Shown piece by piece: positions 39,859 to 49,649 of a stretch of 64,000 bases of DNA. The first letter of the stretch is position 1. Each line of letters begins with the position of its first letter. The stretch covers positions 520,052 through 584,051 of the forward strand of contig CAWIQJ010000002.1 of the NCBI GenBank assembly GCA_963838235.1, written 5' to 3'. Origin of the DNA: JAFECT01 sp963838235 (GTDB taxonomy: Bacteria > Pseudomonadota > Alphaproteobacteria > Caulobacterales > Caulobacteraceae). Made by a program: the position numbers and the translations under genes. Under the pieces are notes generated by a model. The model did not search any database, had not been told where the DNA came from, and saw only the letters and a list, made by a program, of their open reading frames with translations.

Positions 39859-40628
39859 TCAGTTGGGACACGGATCAATACGCCCGCTACCGCGCCTATC
39901 GCGCGCGGCCGGCGGACGACCTGCTGGCGCAGATTCCGGACGATCTCGAGGCGCGCGAGATCTGGGACCTCGGCTGCGGGCCGGGCGAACAGGCGGTGGC
40001 GCTGCAGCGACGGTTCCCTAACGCGCGAGTGCACGGCCTCGATTCCAGCGCGAACATGCTGGAAAAGGCGCGCGCGCTCGACGCGTCGATCGACTGGGTC
40101 CTGGCCGACGTCGCGACATGGTCGCCGCAAACGCCGCCTGACCTGATCTTCACCAACGCGGCGCTGCACTGGCTGCCCGATCACGCGGTGCTGTTCCCGC
40201 GCCTGATGCAGACCTTGCGCCCCGGCGGCGTGTTCGCCTGCCAGATGCCGGTATCCTACGACGCGTCCCAGCACGTGACGCTGCGCGAGACCGCGGCGGA
40301 CGGCCCATGGGCGCAGCGGCTGTCGGCGATCGACGGCGTAAAGCGGTTGGGCCGGCCTGAGGACTACTACGGTTGGCTATCGCCGCTGTCGGCCGGCGTC
40401 GAGGTCTGGACGACGACCTATCTGCACGTGCTCGAAGGCGACGATCCGGTGTTCGAATGGATGCTGGGCTCGGGTTCGCGGCCGTTTCTCGAGGCGCTCA
40501 GGGAACCTGAACGGGCGGTGTTTTCTGACGCTTACCGCGCGCGGCTTTCGCGGGCTTTTCCGAAGCGCCCCGACGGCGCGACTTTGTTTCCGTTTGAGCG
40601 TCTGTTTCTGACGGCTCGGCGAGCCTGA
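39855..40628 (+). CDS. tam: Trans-aconitate 2-methyltransferase-like (Tam)
   Basis: A 257-residue SAM-dependent methyltransferase that methylates trans-aconitate, an inhibitor formed from the TCA intermediate cis-aconitate. Motifs: WDTDQYARYRAYRARPADDLL, the SAM loop IWDLGCGPGEQAVAL, HGLDSSANMLEKAR, FTNAALHWLPDHAVLFPRLM, LRPGGVFACQMP and DYYGWLSPLSAGVEVW. All fit Tam. It overlaps the kinase stop by four bases (ATGA). The last 131 bases overlap the convergent patatin gene on the other strand. Confidence 0.88.
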   Translation: MISWDTDQYARYRAYRARPADDLLAQIPDDLEAREIWDLGCGPGEQAVALQRRFPNARVHGLDSSANMLEKARALDASIDWVLADVATWSPQTPPDLIFTNAALHWLPDHAVLFPRLMQTLRPGGVFACQMPVSYDASQHVTLRETAADGPWAQRLSAIDGVKRLGRPEDYYGWLSPLSAGVEVWTTTYLHVLEGDDPVFEWMLGSGSRPFLEALREPERAVFSDAYRARLSRAFPKRPDGATLFPFERLFLTARRA

Positions 40629-42381
40629 ACGTCGCCACCGCGTCGCGATGCTCGGCGTGCTGCTTGCGGCGCTTCAGGAAGGTCACCGGCCCGTCGAGCT
40701 TGGCCATCGCCTCGCGGGTGGCGGCGCGGCCGCTTTCCACCGCCTTGTCGTAGGCCTTCCAGTCGTTGACGCTCAGGCCTTCGGGATTGGGGATGATCAA
40801 GAGGTCGGTGGAATTGCGCGCCTCCATCAGGTCGGCCTTGGCGGTCAGGGTGGCGGAGCGGATCATGATCGCCACGATCGGCGGGCCCTTGCGCCAGGCG
40901 CCGGACAGAATCCATTTCCACCAGACCGTGGGGATCTCGAGCTCCTTCGGATCGAGGCCGCGCGCACGCGACACGTCGCAGCCGACCACCGGGCCCTGGT
41001 GCCAGGCGCGCATGATGTCGACGGGGAAATTGCGCAACACCGCGCCGTCCACCAGCACGGCGCCGTTCTCGACCACCGGCGGCAGCACGCCCGGAATGGC
41101 GATGGACGCGCGCAGCGCTTTGCGCAGAACGCCGCGCTTGTGCACCACATAGCCGCCCGAGGTGATGTTCGACGAGACGCAATAGAACGGCACCCACAGG
41201 TCGTCGATCATCGTCTCGCCGTAGTGTTCCAACAGCCTGGCATCGACCTTCTTGCCCTTGACCAGCGCCAGGATCGGCAGGGTGATGTCGTCGATCGGGC
41301 TGGTGGTTACGAACGCCTTGCGGATGCGCGCGTCGAGCTCTTCCTGGTCCCAACCCATGGCGACGCCTGCGCAGACTATGGCGCCCATGGACGCGCCGCC
41401 CACGAAATCGATCGGCACCCCGGTTTCGCGCAGGGCTTTTACCGCGCCGACGCAGGCGTAGGCCCGCGCACCGCCGCCGGACAGCACCAGGCCGACGGAG
41501 GTGCCGGTCAGGACGCGCGCAATTCGCGCGGAATCCTCCTTGCTGTCGATGCGCAGGTGGAACCAGCGCGCGGGCGAAACCGCGTCGAGCCATTTGGCCG
41601 AACCCTGGGGCCGCGAGGATTCGGGCGTGTGCATCAGGATCAGGTCCACCTGACGGTGGTTGTCGAAGGCGTCGCCCTGCCACGGCCGCGTGTGCTCCGG
41701 CGGATCGACCGCGTGGCCGACCAGGAACAGCCGGTCGACCTGGCGCGCGCACAGATGCGACCAGGCCACTTCGTCGCGCTCAGCGACGTAGAGCACGTAG
41801 TCGTTCTTCTCCTCCACCGCGGAGAACCACTCTGCGGCGGATTTCAAGGCTTCGGAGGTGACGGTCTTCACCGTGAAGCCGAGCGCGCGGATCTCGGTCT
41901 CGATCGCCGCCACGAAACCGCGCACCGGCCGCGGCGACACCGCGATGAAGCCGAACACCGTCGGCTCCGCCAGGTTCGAGGTTGACTGGCGCGCGCGCAG
42001 GATCATCAGCCGCGCCAGCTCGGTCATCAGTTCGGGATTGACCGCGGCAGCGGCGAAGAAGGCGTCCCGGGGCAGGGCGAGGATCTCGGAATCGCGCAGC
42101 GCCACCACGGTCGCGGTGTGGGCGGTGCCCGCGATCATCGACATCTCGCCCGCGGGCTCGCCGGGACGGATCACGCCGACGAAATGCGGCTCCTGGCCCT
42201 CCTCGTGCTTGAACACCCCCAGGCGGCCGGCGCGGACCAGGTAGAGGGTGTCGGCGGGGTCGCCCGCCGCATAGAGCCTGACGCCGCCCGGCAGGGTGAA
42301 CCAGCTCGCCGCCCCGTGGGCGTCGTTGAACAGCCGCCCGAGGATTCTTTCCAGCGCGTTGGAATGCTCTTCACGCACCAT
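40498..42381 (-). CDS. cNMP-binding patatin-like phospholipase (NTE type)
   Basis: 627 residues. Residues about 20-130 form a cyclic-nucleotide-binding beta roll (LYLVRAGRLGVFKHEEGQEP, RPGEPAGEMSMIAGTAHTATVVALRDSEIL). A middle region follows, then a patatin domain with the oxyanion motif SGGGARAYACVG, the nucleophile Ser in GGASMG and the catalytic Asp in VDGAVLRNFP. This is the architecture of the bacterial relatives of neuropathy target esterase, which are serine lysophospholipases. The C-terminus is a basic tail (KSRRRGASEKPAKAARGK), exactly the part that overlaps tam. Divergent from the ABC operon. Confidence 0.9.
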   Translation of the reverse strand: MVREEHSNALERILGRLFNDAHGAASWFTLPGGVRLYAAGDPADTLYLVRAGRLGVFKHEEGQEPHFVGVIRPGEPAGEMSMIAGTAHTATVVALRDSEILALPRDAFFAAAAVNPELMTELARLMILRARQSTSNLAEPTVFGFIAVSPRPVRGFVAAIETEIRALGFTVKTVTSEALKSAAEWFSAVEEKNDYVLYVAERDEVAWSHLCARQVDRLFLVGHAVDPPEHTRPWQGDAFDNHRQVDLILMHTPESSRPQGSAKWLDAVSPARWFHLRIDSKEDSARIARVLTGTSVGLVLSGGGARAYACVGAVKALRETGVPIDFVGGASMGAIVCAGVAMGWDQEELDARIRKAFVTTSPIDDITLPILALVKGKKVDARLLEHYGETMIDDLWVPFYCVSSNITSGGYVVHKRGVLRKALRASIAIPGVLPPVVENGAVLVDGAVLRNFPVDIMRAWHQGPVVGCDVSRARGLDPKELEIPTVWWKWILSGAWRKGPPIVAIMIRSATLTAKADLMEARNSTDLLIIPNPEGLSVNDWKAYDKAVESGRAATREAMAKLDGPVTFLKRRKQHAEHRDAVATFRLAEPSETDAQTETKSRRRGASEKPAKAARGKRQKTPPVQVP

Positions 42382-42515
42382 GGCCTTACCTTATCGGCGA
42401 ATCCGCTGCTGCGAAAACCCCCCCCGAGCCGCGAGGGATAAAGCCGTCCATGACAGTCTGTTCACTTGCGGCTCCGGCGCCCATTTGCGAGCCTACCCGG
42501 AAGAGGGGACAAATC

Positions 42516-43403
42516 ATGCTTGTAGTCGAGAAACTGACCCACGTTTATCCGAACGGCGTCAAGGCCTTGGATGACGTCAGCCTGATGGTGCCCAAGGGGA
42601 TGTACGGCCTCCTGGGCCCGAACGGCGCGGGCAAGTCCACCCTCATGAGATCGATCGCGACCCTGCAGGTTCCCACCTCGGGCTCGATCCGATTCGGCGA
42701 CACCGCCGAGATCGACGTGCTGAAGGAGCCCGAAGCGATCCGACGGACCTTGGGTTATCTGCCCCAGGATTTCGGGGTTTACCCCCGGGTCTCGGCTTAT
42801 GACATGCTGGACCACATGGCGGTCCTGAAGGGCATCGGCAACGGCCGCGCCCGCAAAGAGACGGTCGAAAGCCTGCTCAACCAGACCAACCTCTGGGCCG
42901 TCCGCCACAAGGCCCTGGCGGGCTTCTCCGGCGGCATGCGCCAGCGCTTCGGCATCGCCCAAGCCCTGATCGGCGATCCCCAGCTGATCATCGTCGACGA
43001 GCCCACCGCTGGCCTCGACCCGGAAGAGCGCAACCGCTTCCTGAACCTCCTGGCCGAGATCGGCGAGAACGTGGTGGTGATCTTGTCCACCCACATCGTC
43101 GAGGACGTCGCCGACCTGTGCCCGCAGATGGCGATCATGGACGCGGGCCGCATCCAGCTCGAGGGCTCACCCTCGGACCTGATGGACCGGCTGAAGGGCC
43201 GGCTGTGGCGCAAGACCATCGATAAGGCCGACCTCGCCGCACACAAGCAGAAGTACAAGGTCATCACCACCCGCCTGTTCGCCGGCAAGACGGTGATCCA
43301 CGTGCTGGCCGACAATGACCCCGGCGACGGCTTCGAGCCGGTGCCGCAGAGCCTCGAGGACGTTTATTTCTCGACGCTGACCGCTTCGCGCGCCGCGGCC
43401 TGA
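42516..43403 (+). CDS. ABC transporter ATP-binding protein
   Basis: 295-residue ATPase: Walker A LLGPNGAGKSTLM, Q-loop YLPQDFGVYP, signature AGFSGGMRQRFGIAQAL, Walker B LIIVDEPTAGLDPEE, switch His in STHIVED. The first strand (VEKLTHVYPNGVKALDDVSL) and ABC-2-type organisation fit a partner for the permease gene 10 bases downstream. The ATG at 42516 begins at the correct domain boundary; the longer reading to 42450 is unsupported. Substrate unknown. Confidence 0.9.
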   Translation: MLVVEKLTHVYPNGVKALDDVSLMVPKGMYGLLGPNGAGKSTLMRSIATLQVPTSGSIRFGDTAEIDVLKEPEAIRRTLGYLPQDFGVYPRVSAYDMLDHMAVLKGIGNGRARKETVESLLNQTNLWAVRHKALAGFSGGMRQRFGIAQALIGDPQLIIVDEPTAGLDPEERNRFLNLLAEIGENVVVILSTHIVEDVADLCPQMAIMDAGRIQLEGSPSDLMDRLKGRLWRKTIDKADLAAHKQKYKVITTRLFAGKTVIHVLADNDPGDGFEPVPQSLEDVYFSTLTASRAAA

Positions 43404-43413
43404 GGCGCGCGTC

Positions 43414-46400
43414 ATGTTCTGGAAAATCGCCGGCTTCGAATTCCGCTATCAGATGCGCCAGCCCGTCTTCTGGGTCGGGGTGTTCTTTTTTGCGCTGCTG
43501 TCCTTCGGCCTGATGTGCAGTCCCAATGTGTCGCTCGGCGGCGGCGGAGCGATTCACAAGAACGCGCCCTGGGCCGTCGGCCTGGGATCAATCGCGTTCA
43601 CCGTCTGGTACATGCTGGTGACTACCGCCTTTGTCGCCAATGTCGTCATCCGCGACGACCAGACCGGTTTCGGGCCGATCGTGCGCTCGACCCCGGCGAC
43701 GAAGTTCGACTATCTGATGGGCCGTTTCGTCGGCGCGTTCGGCGCGGCGGCGATCGGTTACCTCAGCGTGCCGATCGGCATGTTCGTGGGGTCTATGATG
43801 CCGTGGATCGACCAGCAGACGCTGGGTCCGAACGACATCGGGGTTTTTGCCTACGCCTATTTCGCGCTGGCGCTCCCGAGCGTGCTGTTGACATCGGCGT
43901 TGTTCTTCACCGTGGCGACCGTGACGCGGTCGATGATGTGGACCTATGTGGGCGTCATCGCCTTCTTCGTGCTGAACACCATCTTGGGCGTCACGCTGTC
44001 GCGCAAGCCCGAGCTGCAGACGCTTGCCGCCTACATTGAGCCGTTCGGAGGCGGCGCGTTCGGCTACGCCACGAAGTACTGGACGGTCGCCGAGCGCAAC
44101 GGGGGGATTCCGCCGCTCGAGGGCGTGCTTCTGTTCAACCGCCTGATCATGACCGGCGTGGCGTTGGCGCTGCTGTTCCTGGGCTACCACCTCTATCGCG
44201 CGGGTACGCGCGGCGCGAAGCTGAAGAAGGCGCAGAAGCTGCAGGCCTTGGCGTCCCAGGCGACGGCGCTGCCCGGGCGGGCGGGTCCGCTGCCCAAGCC
44301 CGTCTTCGACGGCGCCTTGCGCCGGGCGCAGTTCTGGAAACGCACCAACTTCGAGATGGGTCAGGTTTTCAAGAGCCCGGCCTATGCGATCCTGCTGGTG
44401 ATCGGTCTCGGGTTGTCGGTGGTCATTCTCTTCGTGTCCGGCGACCTCTACGGCGCGCATCCCTATCCGACCACCCGCAACATGGCCGAGGCCCTGATGT
44501 TCGGGCCGATGGGGATCATGGCCTACGTCATCGCGGCCTATTACGCGGGCGAGCTGGTCTGGCGCGAGCGCGAACGCAATGTGCACGAGATCGTCGGCGC
44601 CTCGGCCCTGCCGGACTGGGCGTTCATCCTGCCCAAGATGCTGGCGCTCGGCCTGGTGATGGTCTCGATGGTCCTCGCCGGCGTGGTCGGCGGCGTGCTG
44701 CTGCAGACGGTCCGCGGGTTCAGCGACTATGAGATCGGTCGCTACCTGCTGTGGTATGTCCTTCCTACCTCGATCGACTATGTGATGATCGCGGTGCTTG
44801 CGATTTTCCTGGCGGTTATCTCGCCGCACAAGTTCCTGGGTTGGGGCTTGATGGTGGTGTTCCTGCTGGCGAGCATTATCGCGGGCAACCTGGGTTTCGG
44901 CGACCACCTCTACGACTACGGCAGCGGGCCGGAAGTCCCCTTGTCCGAGATGAACGGACTGGGTCACTTCTGGATCGGTTCGGCGTGGTTCCACGCCTAT
45001 TGGGCCGCGTTCGCGGTGATCCTGGCGACGCTCAGCTACACCCTGTGGCGCCGTGGGGCGGAGACGCGGATCCTGCCGCAGATTCGCGCCTTGCCGCATC
45101 GCCTGAGCGGCGCGCCCGGCGTTCTGGCGGGCTTCGCGTTGGTCGCCTTCGTCGCGATCGGCGCCTGGATCTTCACCAACACCCACGTCTGGAACACCTA
45201 CCTGTCCAACAAGGACGCCGAGAACAAGCAGGCGCTCTACGAGCGGCTGATCTACGACAAGTTCCACGGCAAGGTCTATCCGGAAGGCATCCCGCATCCG
45301 TCGATCCTGGCGACCAAATTTGACGTCGATCTGCATCCGCACGAGCCGCGGATGGTGGTGCACGGCTCCTACCTGCTGGAGAACCGCACGGGCCAGCCGT
45401 TGAGCGACATCCATGTGCATATGCAGCCCGATCCGGTCGTGGAGTCGTGGACGATCGACCTGCCCGGCGCGACGATCAAGGCGATGCCGGCGGACTACGA
45501 GCAGCTGCACTATCGCATCTACCATCTGGCGACGCCGATGCAGCCAGGCCAGCAACTGACCATGGGCTTCACCACGGTGCTGGGCACGCACGGCTTCGGC
45601 AACAACGTGCTGAACACCCGCATCGTCGACAACGGCACCTTCATCACCAACTTCGAGTTCGCCCCGATCCTGGCGGTAGAACGGAACAATCTGTTGGGCG
45701 ACCCGGTCAAGCGGCGCGCACACGGCCTGCCGTCCGAGATCCGGCCGCCGAAGCTGGCCGACGACAGCCCCGAGATCCGCGCGCACAACTATCTGGGGGA
45801 CGCCGATTGGCAGACTTCCGATATCACCATCCACACCGACGCCGACCAGACGCCGCTGGCGCCCGGCGAAAAAGTGTCGGACGTGACCGTGAACGGCCGG
45901 CGCACGGCGCGGTTCGTCAACGACAAGCCGGTGCTCGGTTTCTTCTCGGTCCAGTCGGCGCGCTATGCGGAGAAGAAGGTCCCGTACAAGGGCGTCGATC
46001 TGATCGTCTATTACGATCCGCACCACGCCTATAACGTCGACCGGATGATCAACGCGCTGAAGATCGGGCTGGACTACTACCAGCCGAACTTCCACCCGTT
46101 CCAGTTCTCGCAGGCGCGCATTTCCGAATTCCCGGCGCTGGTGCGCGGACAGTCCTACGCCCAGTCGTTCCCCAACATCTTCCCGTGGGAGGAGACCCTC
46201 GGCTTCTCCGCCGACGTGCGCGATCCCGACAAGATCGACTACGTCACCTACGTGGCCGCCCATGAGTTCGGCCACCAGTGGTGGGCCTATCAGGTGATCG
46301 GCGCCGACATGCAGGGCGACACCATGCTGTCGGAAACCATGGCGCAGTACTCCGCGCTGATGACCATGGAAAAGCTCTACGGGCCCACCAAGATCCGCCA

Positions 46401-47055
46401 GTTCCTGAAATACGAACTCAACTCCTACCTGCGCGGGCGCGGCTCCGAGGAGTTGGAGGAGCTGCCGCTGCAACAGGTCGAGAGCAACCAGGGCTACATC
46501 CACTACCGCAAGGGCGCGGTGGCGATGTACCTGCTGCGCGACCAGATCGGCGAGGCGGCGGTGAACCGGGCGCTGAAGAAGATCATCGACACCTACGGCT
46601 TCCGCGGCGCGCCCTATCCGGCGTCGACCGACCTGATCGCCCTGTTCAAGGCCGAGGCGCCGCCCGACAAATACCAGCTCATCGACGACCTCTTCAAATA
46701 CATCACGCTGTGGGACATCCGGACCAGCGAGATGAAGGTGAAGAAGCGCGCCGACGGCAAATACGACGTCACGGTCACCGTCGAGGCGAAGAAGTTCCGC
46801 GCCGACGGCAAGGGCAAGGAAACCAATCAGCCGATGAAGGCCGAACCCTTCGACCTGGGCCTCTTCGCCAAGAAACCGGGCGACCACGGCTTCGGACCGG
46901 GCGACGTGATCCTGTTCAAGACCGTTCAGCTTTCGACCGGGACCCAGCGCTTCAGCTTCGTCGTCGACAAGGCGCCGACCTGGGGCGGGGCCGACCCGTA
47001 CAACAAGTACATCGACCGCAACTCCAACGATAACCTCATCGCCGCGAGCGACTAG
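43414..47055 (+). CDS. ABC permease fused to an M1-type aminopeptidase domain
   Basis: A 1213-residue fusion. Residues 1-590 carry about twelve TM helices in two six-helix ABC-2 permease halves separated by a cytoplasmic linker (RGAKLKKAQKLQAL). From about residue 600 the protein is soluble and resembles the gluzincin M1 aminopeptidase fold: beta-rich start (LDVDLHPHEPRMVVHGSYLLENR-like), then the zinc motif HEFGHQWW (His950, Glu951, His954) with the third ligand Glu974 in SETMAQYSAL, and a C-terminal domain. The peptidase would face the periplasm. Members of this family pair with one ATPase. It might export or process peptides, but the substrate is unknown. The stop codon abuts a REP-like hairpin. 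Confidence 0.88.
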   Translation: MFWKIAGFEFRYQMRQPVFWVGVFFFALLSFGLMCSPNVSLGGGGAIHKNAPWAVGLGSIAFTVWYMLVTTAFVANVVIRDDQTGFGPIVRSTPATKFDYLMGRFVGAFGAAAIGYLSVPIGMFVGSMMPWIDQQTLGPNDIGVFAYAYFALALPSVLLTSALFFTVATVTRSMMWTYVGVIAFFVLNTILGVTLSRKPELQTLAAYIEPFGGGAFGYATKYWTVAERNGGIPPLEGVLLFNRLIMTGVALALLFLGYHLYRAGTRGAKLKKAQKLQALASQATALPGRAGPLPKPVFDGALRRAQFWKRTNFEMGQVFKSPAYAILLVIGLGLSVVILFVSGDLYGAHPYPTTRNMAEALMFGPMGIMAYVIAAYYAGELVWRERERNVHEIVGASALPDWAFILPKMLALGLVMVSMVLAGVVGGVLLQTVRGFSDYEIGRYLLWYVLPTSIDYVMIAVLAIFLAVISPHKFLGWGLMVVFLLASIIAGNLGFGDHLYDYGSGPEVPLSEMNGLGHFWIGSAWFHAYWAAFAVILATLSYTLWRRGAETRILPQIRALPHRLSGAPGVLAGFALVAFVAIGAWIFTNTHVWNTYLSNKDAENKQALYERLIYDKFHGKVYPEGIPHPSILATKFDVDLHPHEPRMVVHGSYLLENRTGQPLSDIHVHMQPDPVVESWTIDLPGATIKAMPADYEQLHYRIYHLATPMQPGQQLTMGFTTVLGTHGFGNNVLNTRIVDNGTFITNFEFAPILAVERNNLLGDPVKRRAHGLPSEIRPPKLADDSPEIRAHNYLGDADWQTSDITIHTDADQTPLAPGEKVSDVTVNGRRTARFVNDKPVLGFFSVQSARYAEKKVPYKGVDLIVYYDPHHAYNVDRMINALKIGLDYYQPNFHPFQFSQARISEFPALVRGQSYAQSFPNIFPWEETLGFSADVRDPDKIDYVTYVAAHEFGHQWWAYQVIGADMQGDTMLSETMAQYSALMTMEKLYGPTKIRQFLKYELNSYLRGRGSEELEELPLQQVESNQGYIHYRKGAVAMYLLRDQIGEAAVNRALKKIIDTYGFRGAPYPASTDLIALFKAEAPPDKYQLIDDLFKYITLWDIRTSEMKVKKRADGKYDVTVTVEAKKFRADGKGKETNQPMKAEPFDLGLFAKKPGDHGFGPGDVILFKTVQLSTGTQRFSFVVDKAPTWGGADPYNKYIDRNSNDNLIAASD

Positions 47056-47103
47056 AGCGGGTGAAGGAAAAGTGTGAAGCGGTTTTCCGCCCGCAACCCG
47101 CTC
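47055..47103 (+). repeat. REP-like hairpin after the ABC-peptidase gene (single copy)
   Basis: GAGCGGGT at 47055-47062 pairs with ACCCGCTC at 47096-47103, and an inner pair GGAAAA/TTTTCC flanks the loop GTGTGAAGCGG. The first G is the last base of the TAG stop. The three tandem copies at 55562-55724 have the same core with different but paired outer stems. Confidence 0.85.
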
Positions 47104-47183
47104 CATCTCTCCAGTCAGCAAGAAATCTCCTGGGGCGGGTCGGCGGTTTCGCCGGCCCGTGGCCTGGGTTAGCTTTCCTCCCG

Positions 47184-48245
47184 ATGCAGACGATCAAACA
47201 GTCCGTCCGGACCTATGAAACCTGGCTGAAGGCCCAGCTCGGCGACGAGCTGGTCTCGGCCGACCTGCGCGCCAAGCACCAGGAGATGCAGGAAAACCCC
47301 TTCCGCTTCCTGCGCGCCACCTGCTGGCGTTGGGCCGAGGTCGCGCCCGATCTGCTGCCCGGCCTCGCCAAGTCGCCCAAGGTGCTGTCGGTGAACGACG
47401 CCCACATCGAGAACTTCGGTCTGTGGCGCGACCTCGAAGGGCGGCTGGTGTTCGGGGTGAACGATTTCGACGAGGGCGCGCCGGCGCCGTGGCCCTTCGA
47501 TCTCGTGCGACTGGCGGCGAGCGCGCTGCTCGCCTGCAACGACGCCGGACCCGAGGCCGCGGAGATCGCTGCGACCGTGCTCGAAGGCTACAGCGCCGGC
47601 CTCGCCGACCCGCATGCGCAAATCCTCGACTTCGACCAGCCGCGGCTGCGCACGCTCCTGACCATGACCGACGCGGAGGAGACCGCGTTCTGGGCCAACC
47701 TCGCAAAGCTGAAACCCGCCAAGCCGCCCAAGAAGTTCGTCACGGTCCTGACCAAGGCGCTGCCGCCGCATCCCGGGAAAATCGTCTTTGCGCCGCGCCG
47801 CGCCGGCGCGGGCAGTCTGGGCCGCATGCGCTTCGTCGCGGCCGCTGAGGTGCGCGGCGGCCCGGTGGCGCGCGAGGCCAAGTCGCTCGTCCCCTCGTGT
47901 TGGGCGCCGAAGGAGACCAAACAGGCCGCGGCCCTGCGGCTGATGCACCTGGCGGACGGTCCCTGTCGGTCGCCCGATCCGTACTTCCACGTCACCGACA
48001 ACCTGATCGTGCGCCGGCTCGCGCCGGACAGCCGCAAGATCCTGTTCGAGGGCGTGGCGCGCAAACTGACCCGCAAGGCGCTCCTGGCCATGGCGCGCGA
48101 ACTGGCCGCCATCCACCGTGCGGACAAGGCGTCCAAGGCCATCGACGCCGACCTGGCCCGGCTGAAAAAGCGCTGGCTCGAACGCGCCGCGGTCGAGACC
48201 GTCAAGGCGACCCTGAAGGATTTCAAGGCCTTCCAGAAGACCTGA
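47184..48245 (+). CDS. DUF2252 protein
   Basis: 353 residues. The DUF2252 family resembles aminoglycoside-phosphotransferase/kinase folds. Visible: RFLRATCWRWAEVAPDLLPG, VLSVNDAHIENFGLWRDLEGRLVFGVNDFDEGAPAPWPFDLVRLAASAL (brief: DxHxxNFG and NDFDE motifs), and IHRADKASKAIDADL near the end. The DxHxEN and DFDE signatures suggest a phosphotransfer-type site, but no activity is established for the family. ATG 47184 is chosen over the in-frame start at 47061, whose first codons translate the hairpin repeat. Confidence 0.85.
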   Translation: MQTIKQSVRTYETWLKAQLGDELVSADLRAKHQEMQENPFRFLRATCWRWAEVAPDLLPGLAKSPKVLSVNDAHIENFGLWRDLEGRLVFGVNDFDEGAPAPWPFDLVRLAASALLACNDAGPEAAEIAATVLEGYSAGLADPHAQILDFDQPRLRTLLTMTDAEETAFWANLAKLKPAKPPKKFVTVLTKALPPHPGKIVFAPRRAGAGSLGRMRFVAAAEVRGGPVAREAKSLVPSCWAPKETKQAAALRLMHLADGPCRSPDPYFHVTDNLIVRRLAPDSRKILFEGVARKLTRKALLAMARELAAIHRADKASKAIDADLARLKKRWLERAAVETVKATLKDFKAFQKT

Positions 48246-48350
48246 CGCCGGGTTTTCCCCGCTCCGGCGAAGCCGGTTGGATCACGTCTCAAGCCCGGGC
48301 CTTATCGAAACTGCGGAGCGCCGCTATGGTGGCCGTTCCGGGGGGAAGCT

Positions 48351-49649
48351 GTGACCTGCGAAGTGATGCTGATGAACCTGGAGGGCATCGCCCTCGCAGC
48401 GGACAGCGCGGTCACGATCGTGGATTCGCGCGGCGCCTCGCAGTTCAGCCAGTCCGGCGTCGACAAGGTCTTCATCCTCGATGAGACCGCGCCCATCGGC
48501 GCGATGATCTACGGCCTGGCGACCTTTGCCGACTATCCATGGAAGACGGTGGTCGCGGCCTTCCTGGCGCAATCGCGCGCCCGGCCGTTCGAAGGCGTGC
48601 AGGACTGCGCCGACCGCCTGATCGCGTGGCTGGGCTCGATGGACGCGTCCGGCGCGCACGGCATCGCGCTCACCGCGCAGTCGGAAGTTCAGTCCTTCCG
48701 TCATTACGTCGACGGTTTCGTCGACCGCTTCTTCGTGCTCACCGCGCAACGCGCCAAGACCGGCGACGGGCCGTTTCCGGCCGAGCTGCTGGAGACCGCG
48801 ATGAACGATCTGCAGGAGGAGATCCTGCAGGAGGCCGACTACGCGCCCGGCCAGATCGTCAAACAGACCTCCGCGCGGGTGGTGCGCGCTTCGATCGGCA
48901 AGCCGACCGAACGGTTGGCGAAGTTCCTCGCCCAGTACCAGGAGGCGTCGCTGAACCGCGCGCTAAAGCGCTATTTCGCCAATACGACGCTCGCCCCGGC
49001 GCTGCGCGAGCGCGCGACGTCGCTGCTGACCAAGTCGGTGCTGACCGACTGGCTGCCGCCGGCCACCTGGCACACGGGCTTGGTGGCGGCGGGATTCGGG
49101 CGCAAGGACTTCACGCCCTTCTTCGTGAACCTGCACATCCTGGGGGCCTTCGGCGGGGTGGTGAAGCACCGCTTCGAGAAGGCCGGCGCCCCGATCGCGG
49201 GCCGCTCGCCGGTGGTGTTCGAGAGCTACGCCCAGAACGAGCTGATCACCGCCTTCCGCTCGGGCGCCCAGCAGCGGTTCATGCAGGTCGCCTACTACGC
49301 GACCGTCGCCGGCATCGCCCAGACCCTGGGCGAGATGCTCGACCTGGTGGCCAAGAAGGATCCCGTCCTGGCCAAGGAGGCCGCGGTCCTGGCCCGGCGC
49401 GCGGTGACCCAGGTGCCGTCGGTGGCCTTCGGCCACGCGGTGGCCGACCGGGAATCGTTCATCGACCAGACCCTGGGGCCGCTTTTGGACAGCGCCTCGC
49501 TTGACACCCTGGGTCGCCATGCCGCCAAGCTGGTCCAGCTGTCGATCCTGGAACACGAATTAACCGGCTCGGGCGCCGTAGGGCGTCCGGTGTCGATCCT
49601 GAAGATGGAGAAGGGCAAATGTCGTCTGGAAAAGGACGCCTCGGCCTAG
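48351..49649 (+). CDS. Candidate Ntn-hydrolase (proteasome/HslV-like N-terminus), otherwise unrecognised
   Basis: 432 residues from a GTG after GGGGGGAAGC. After removal of Met the chain starts TCEVMLMNLEGIALAADSAVT, which lines up with the N-terminal beta hairpin of proteasome-type hydrolases: Thr as residue 1, G-x-x-L-A-A-D with the Asp at position 17, and a Lys (VDKVFIL) near the position of the family's Lys33. The remaining 380 residues are helical (LQEEILQEADYAPG, SLNRALKRYFANTT) and longer than HslV or proteasome subunits. Function is inferred from these residues only. The small gene that follows overlaps its 3' end by 31 bases. Confidence 0.55.
   Translation: MTCEVMLMNLEGIALAADSAVTIVDSRGASQFSQSGVDKVFILDETAPIGAMIYGLATFADYPWKTVVAAFLAQSRARPFEGVQDCADRLIAWLGSMDASGAHGIALTAQSEVQSFRHYVDGFVDRFFVLTAQRAKTGDGPFPAELLETAMNDLQEEILQEADYAPGQIVKQTSARVVRASIGKPTERLAKFLAQYQEASLNRALKRYFANTTLAPALRERATSLLTKSVLTDWLPPATWHTGLVAAGFGRKDFTPFFVNLHILGAFGGVVKHRFEKAGAPIAGRSPVVFESYAQNELITAFRSGAQQRFMQVAYYATVAGIAQTLGEMLDLVAKKDPVLAKEAAVLARRAVTQVPSVAFGHAVADRESFIDQTLGPLLDSASLDTLGRHAAKLVQLSILEHELTGSGAVGRPVSILKMEKGKCRLEKDASA

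Noticed and set aside
43588..47121. 1177-residue minus-strand ORF
   Set aside because: Antisense shadow of the ABC-peptidase gene in GC-rich DNA; no signal peptide, motif or ribosome site.
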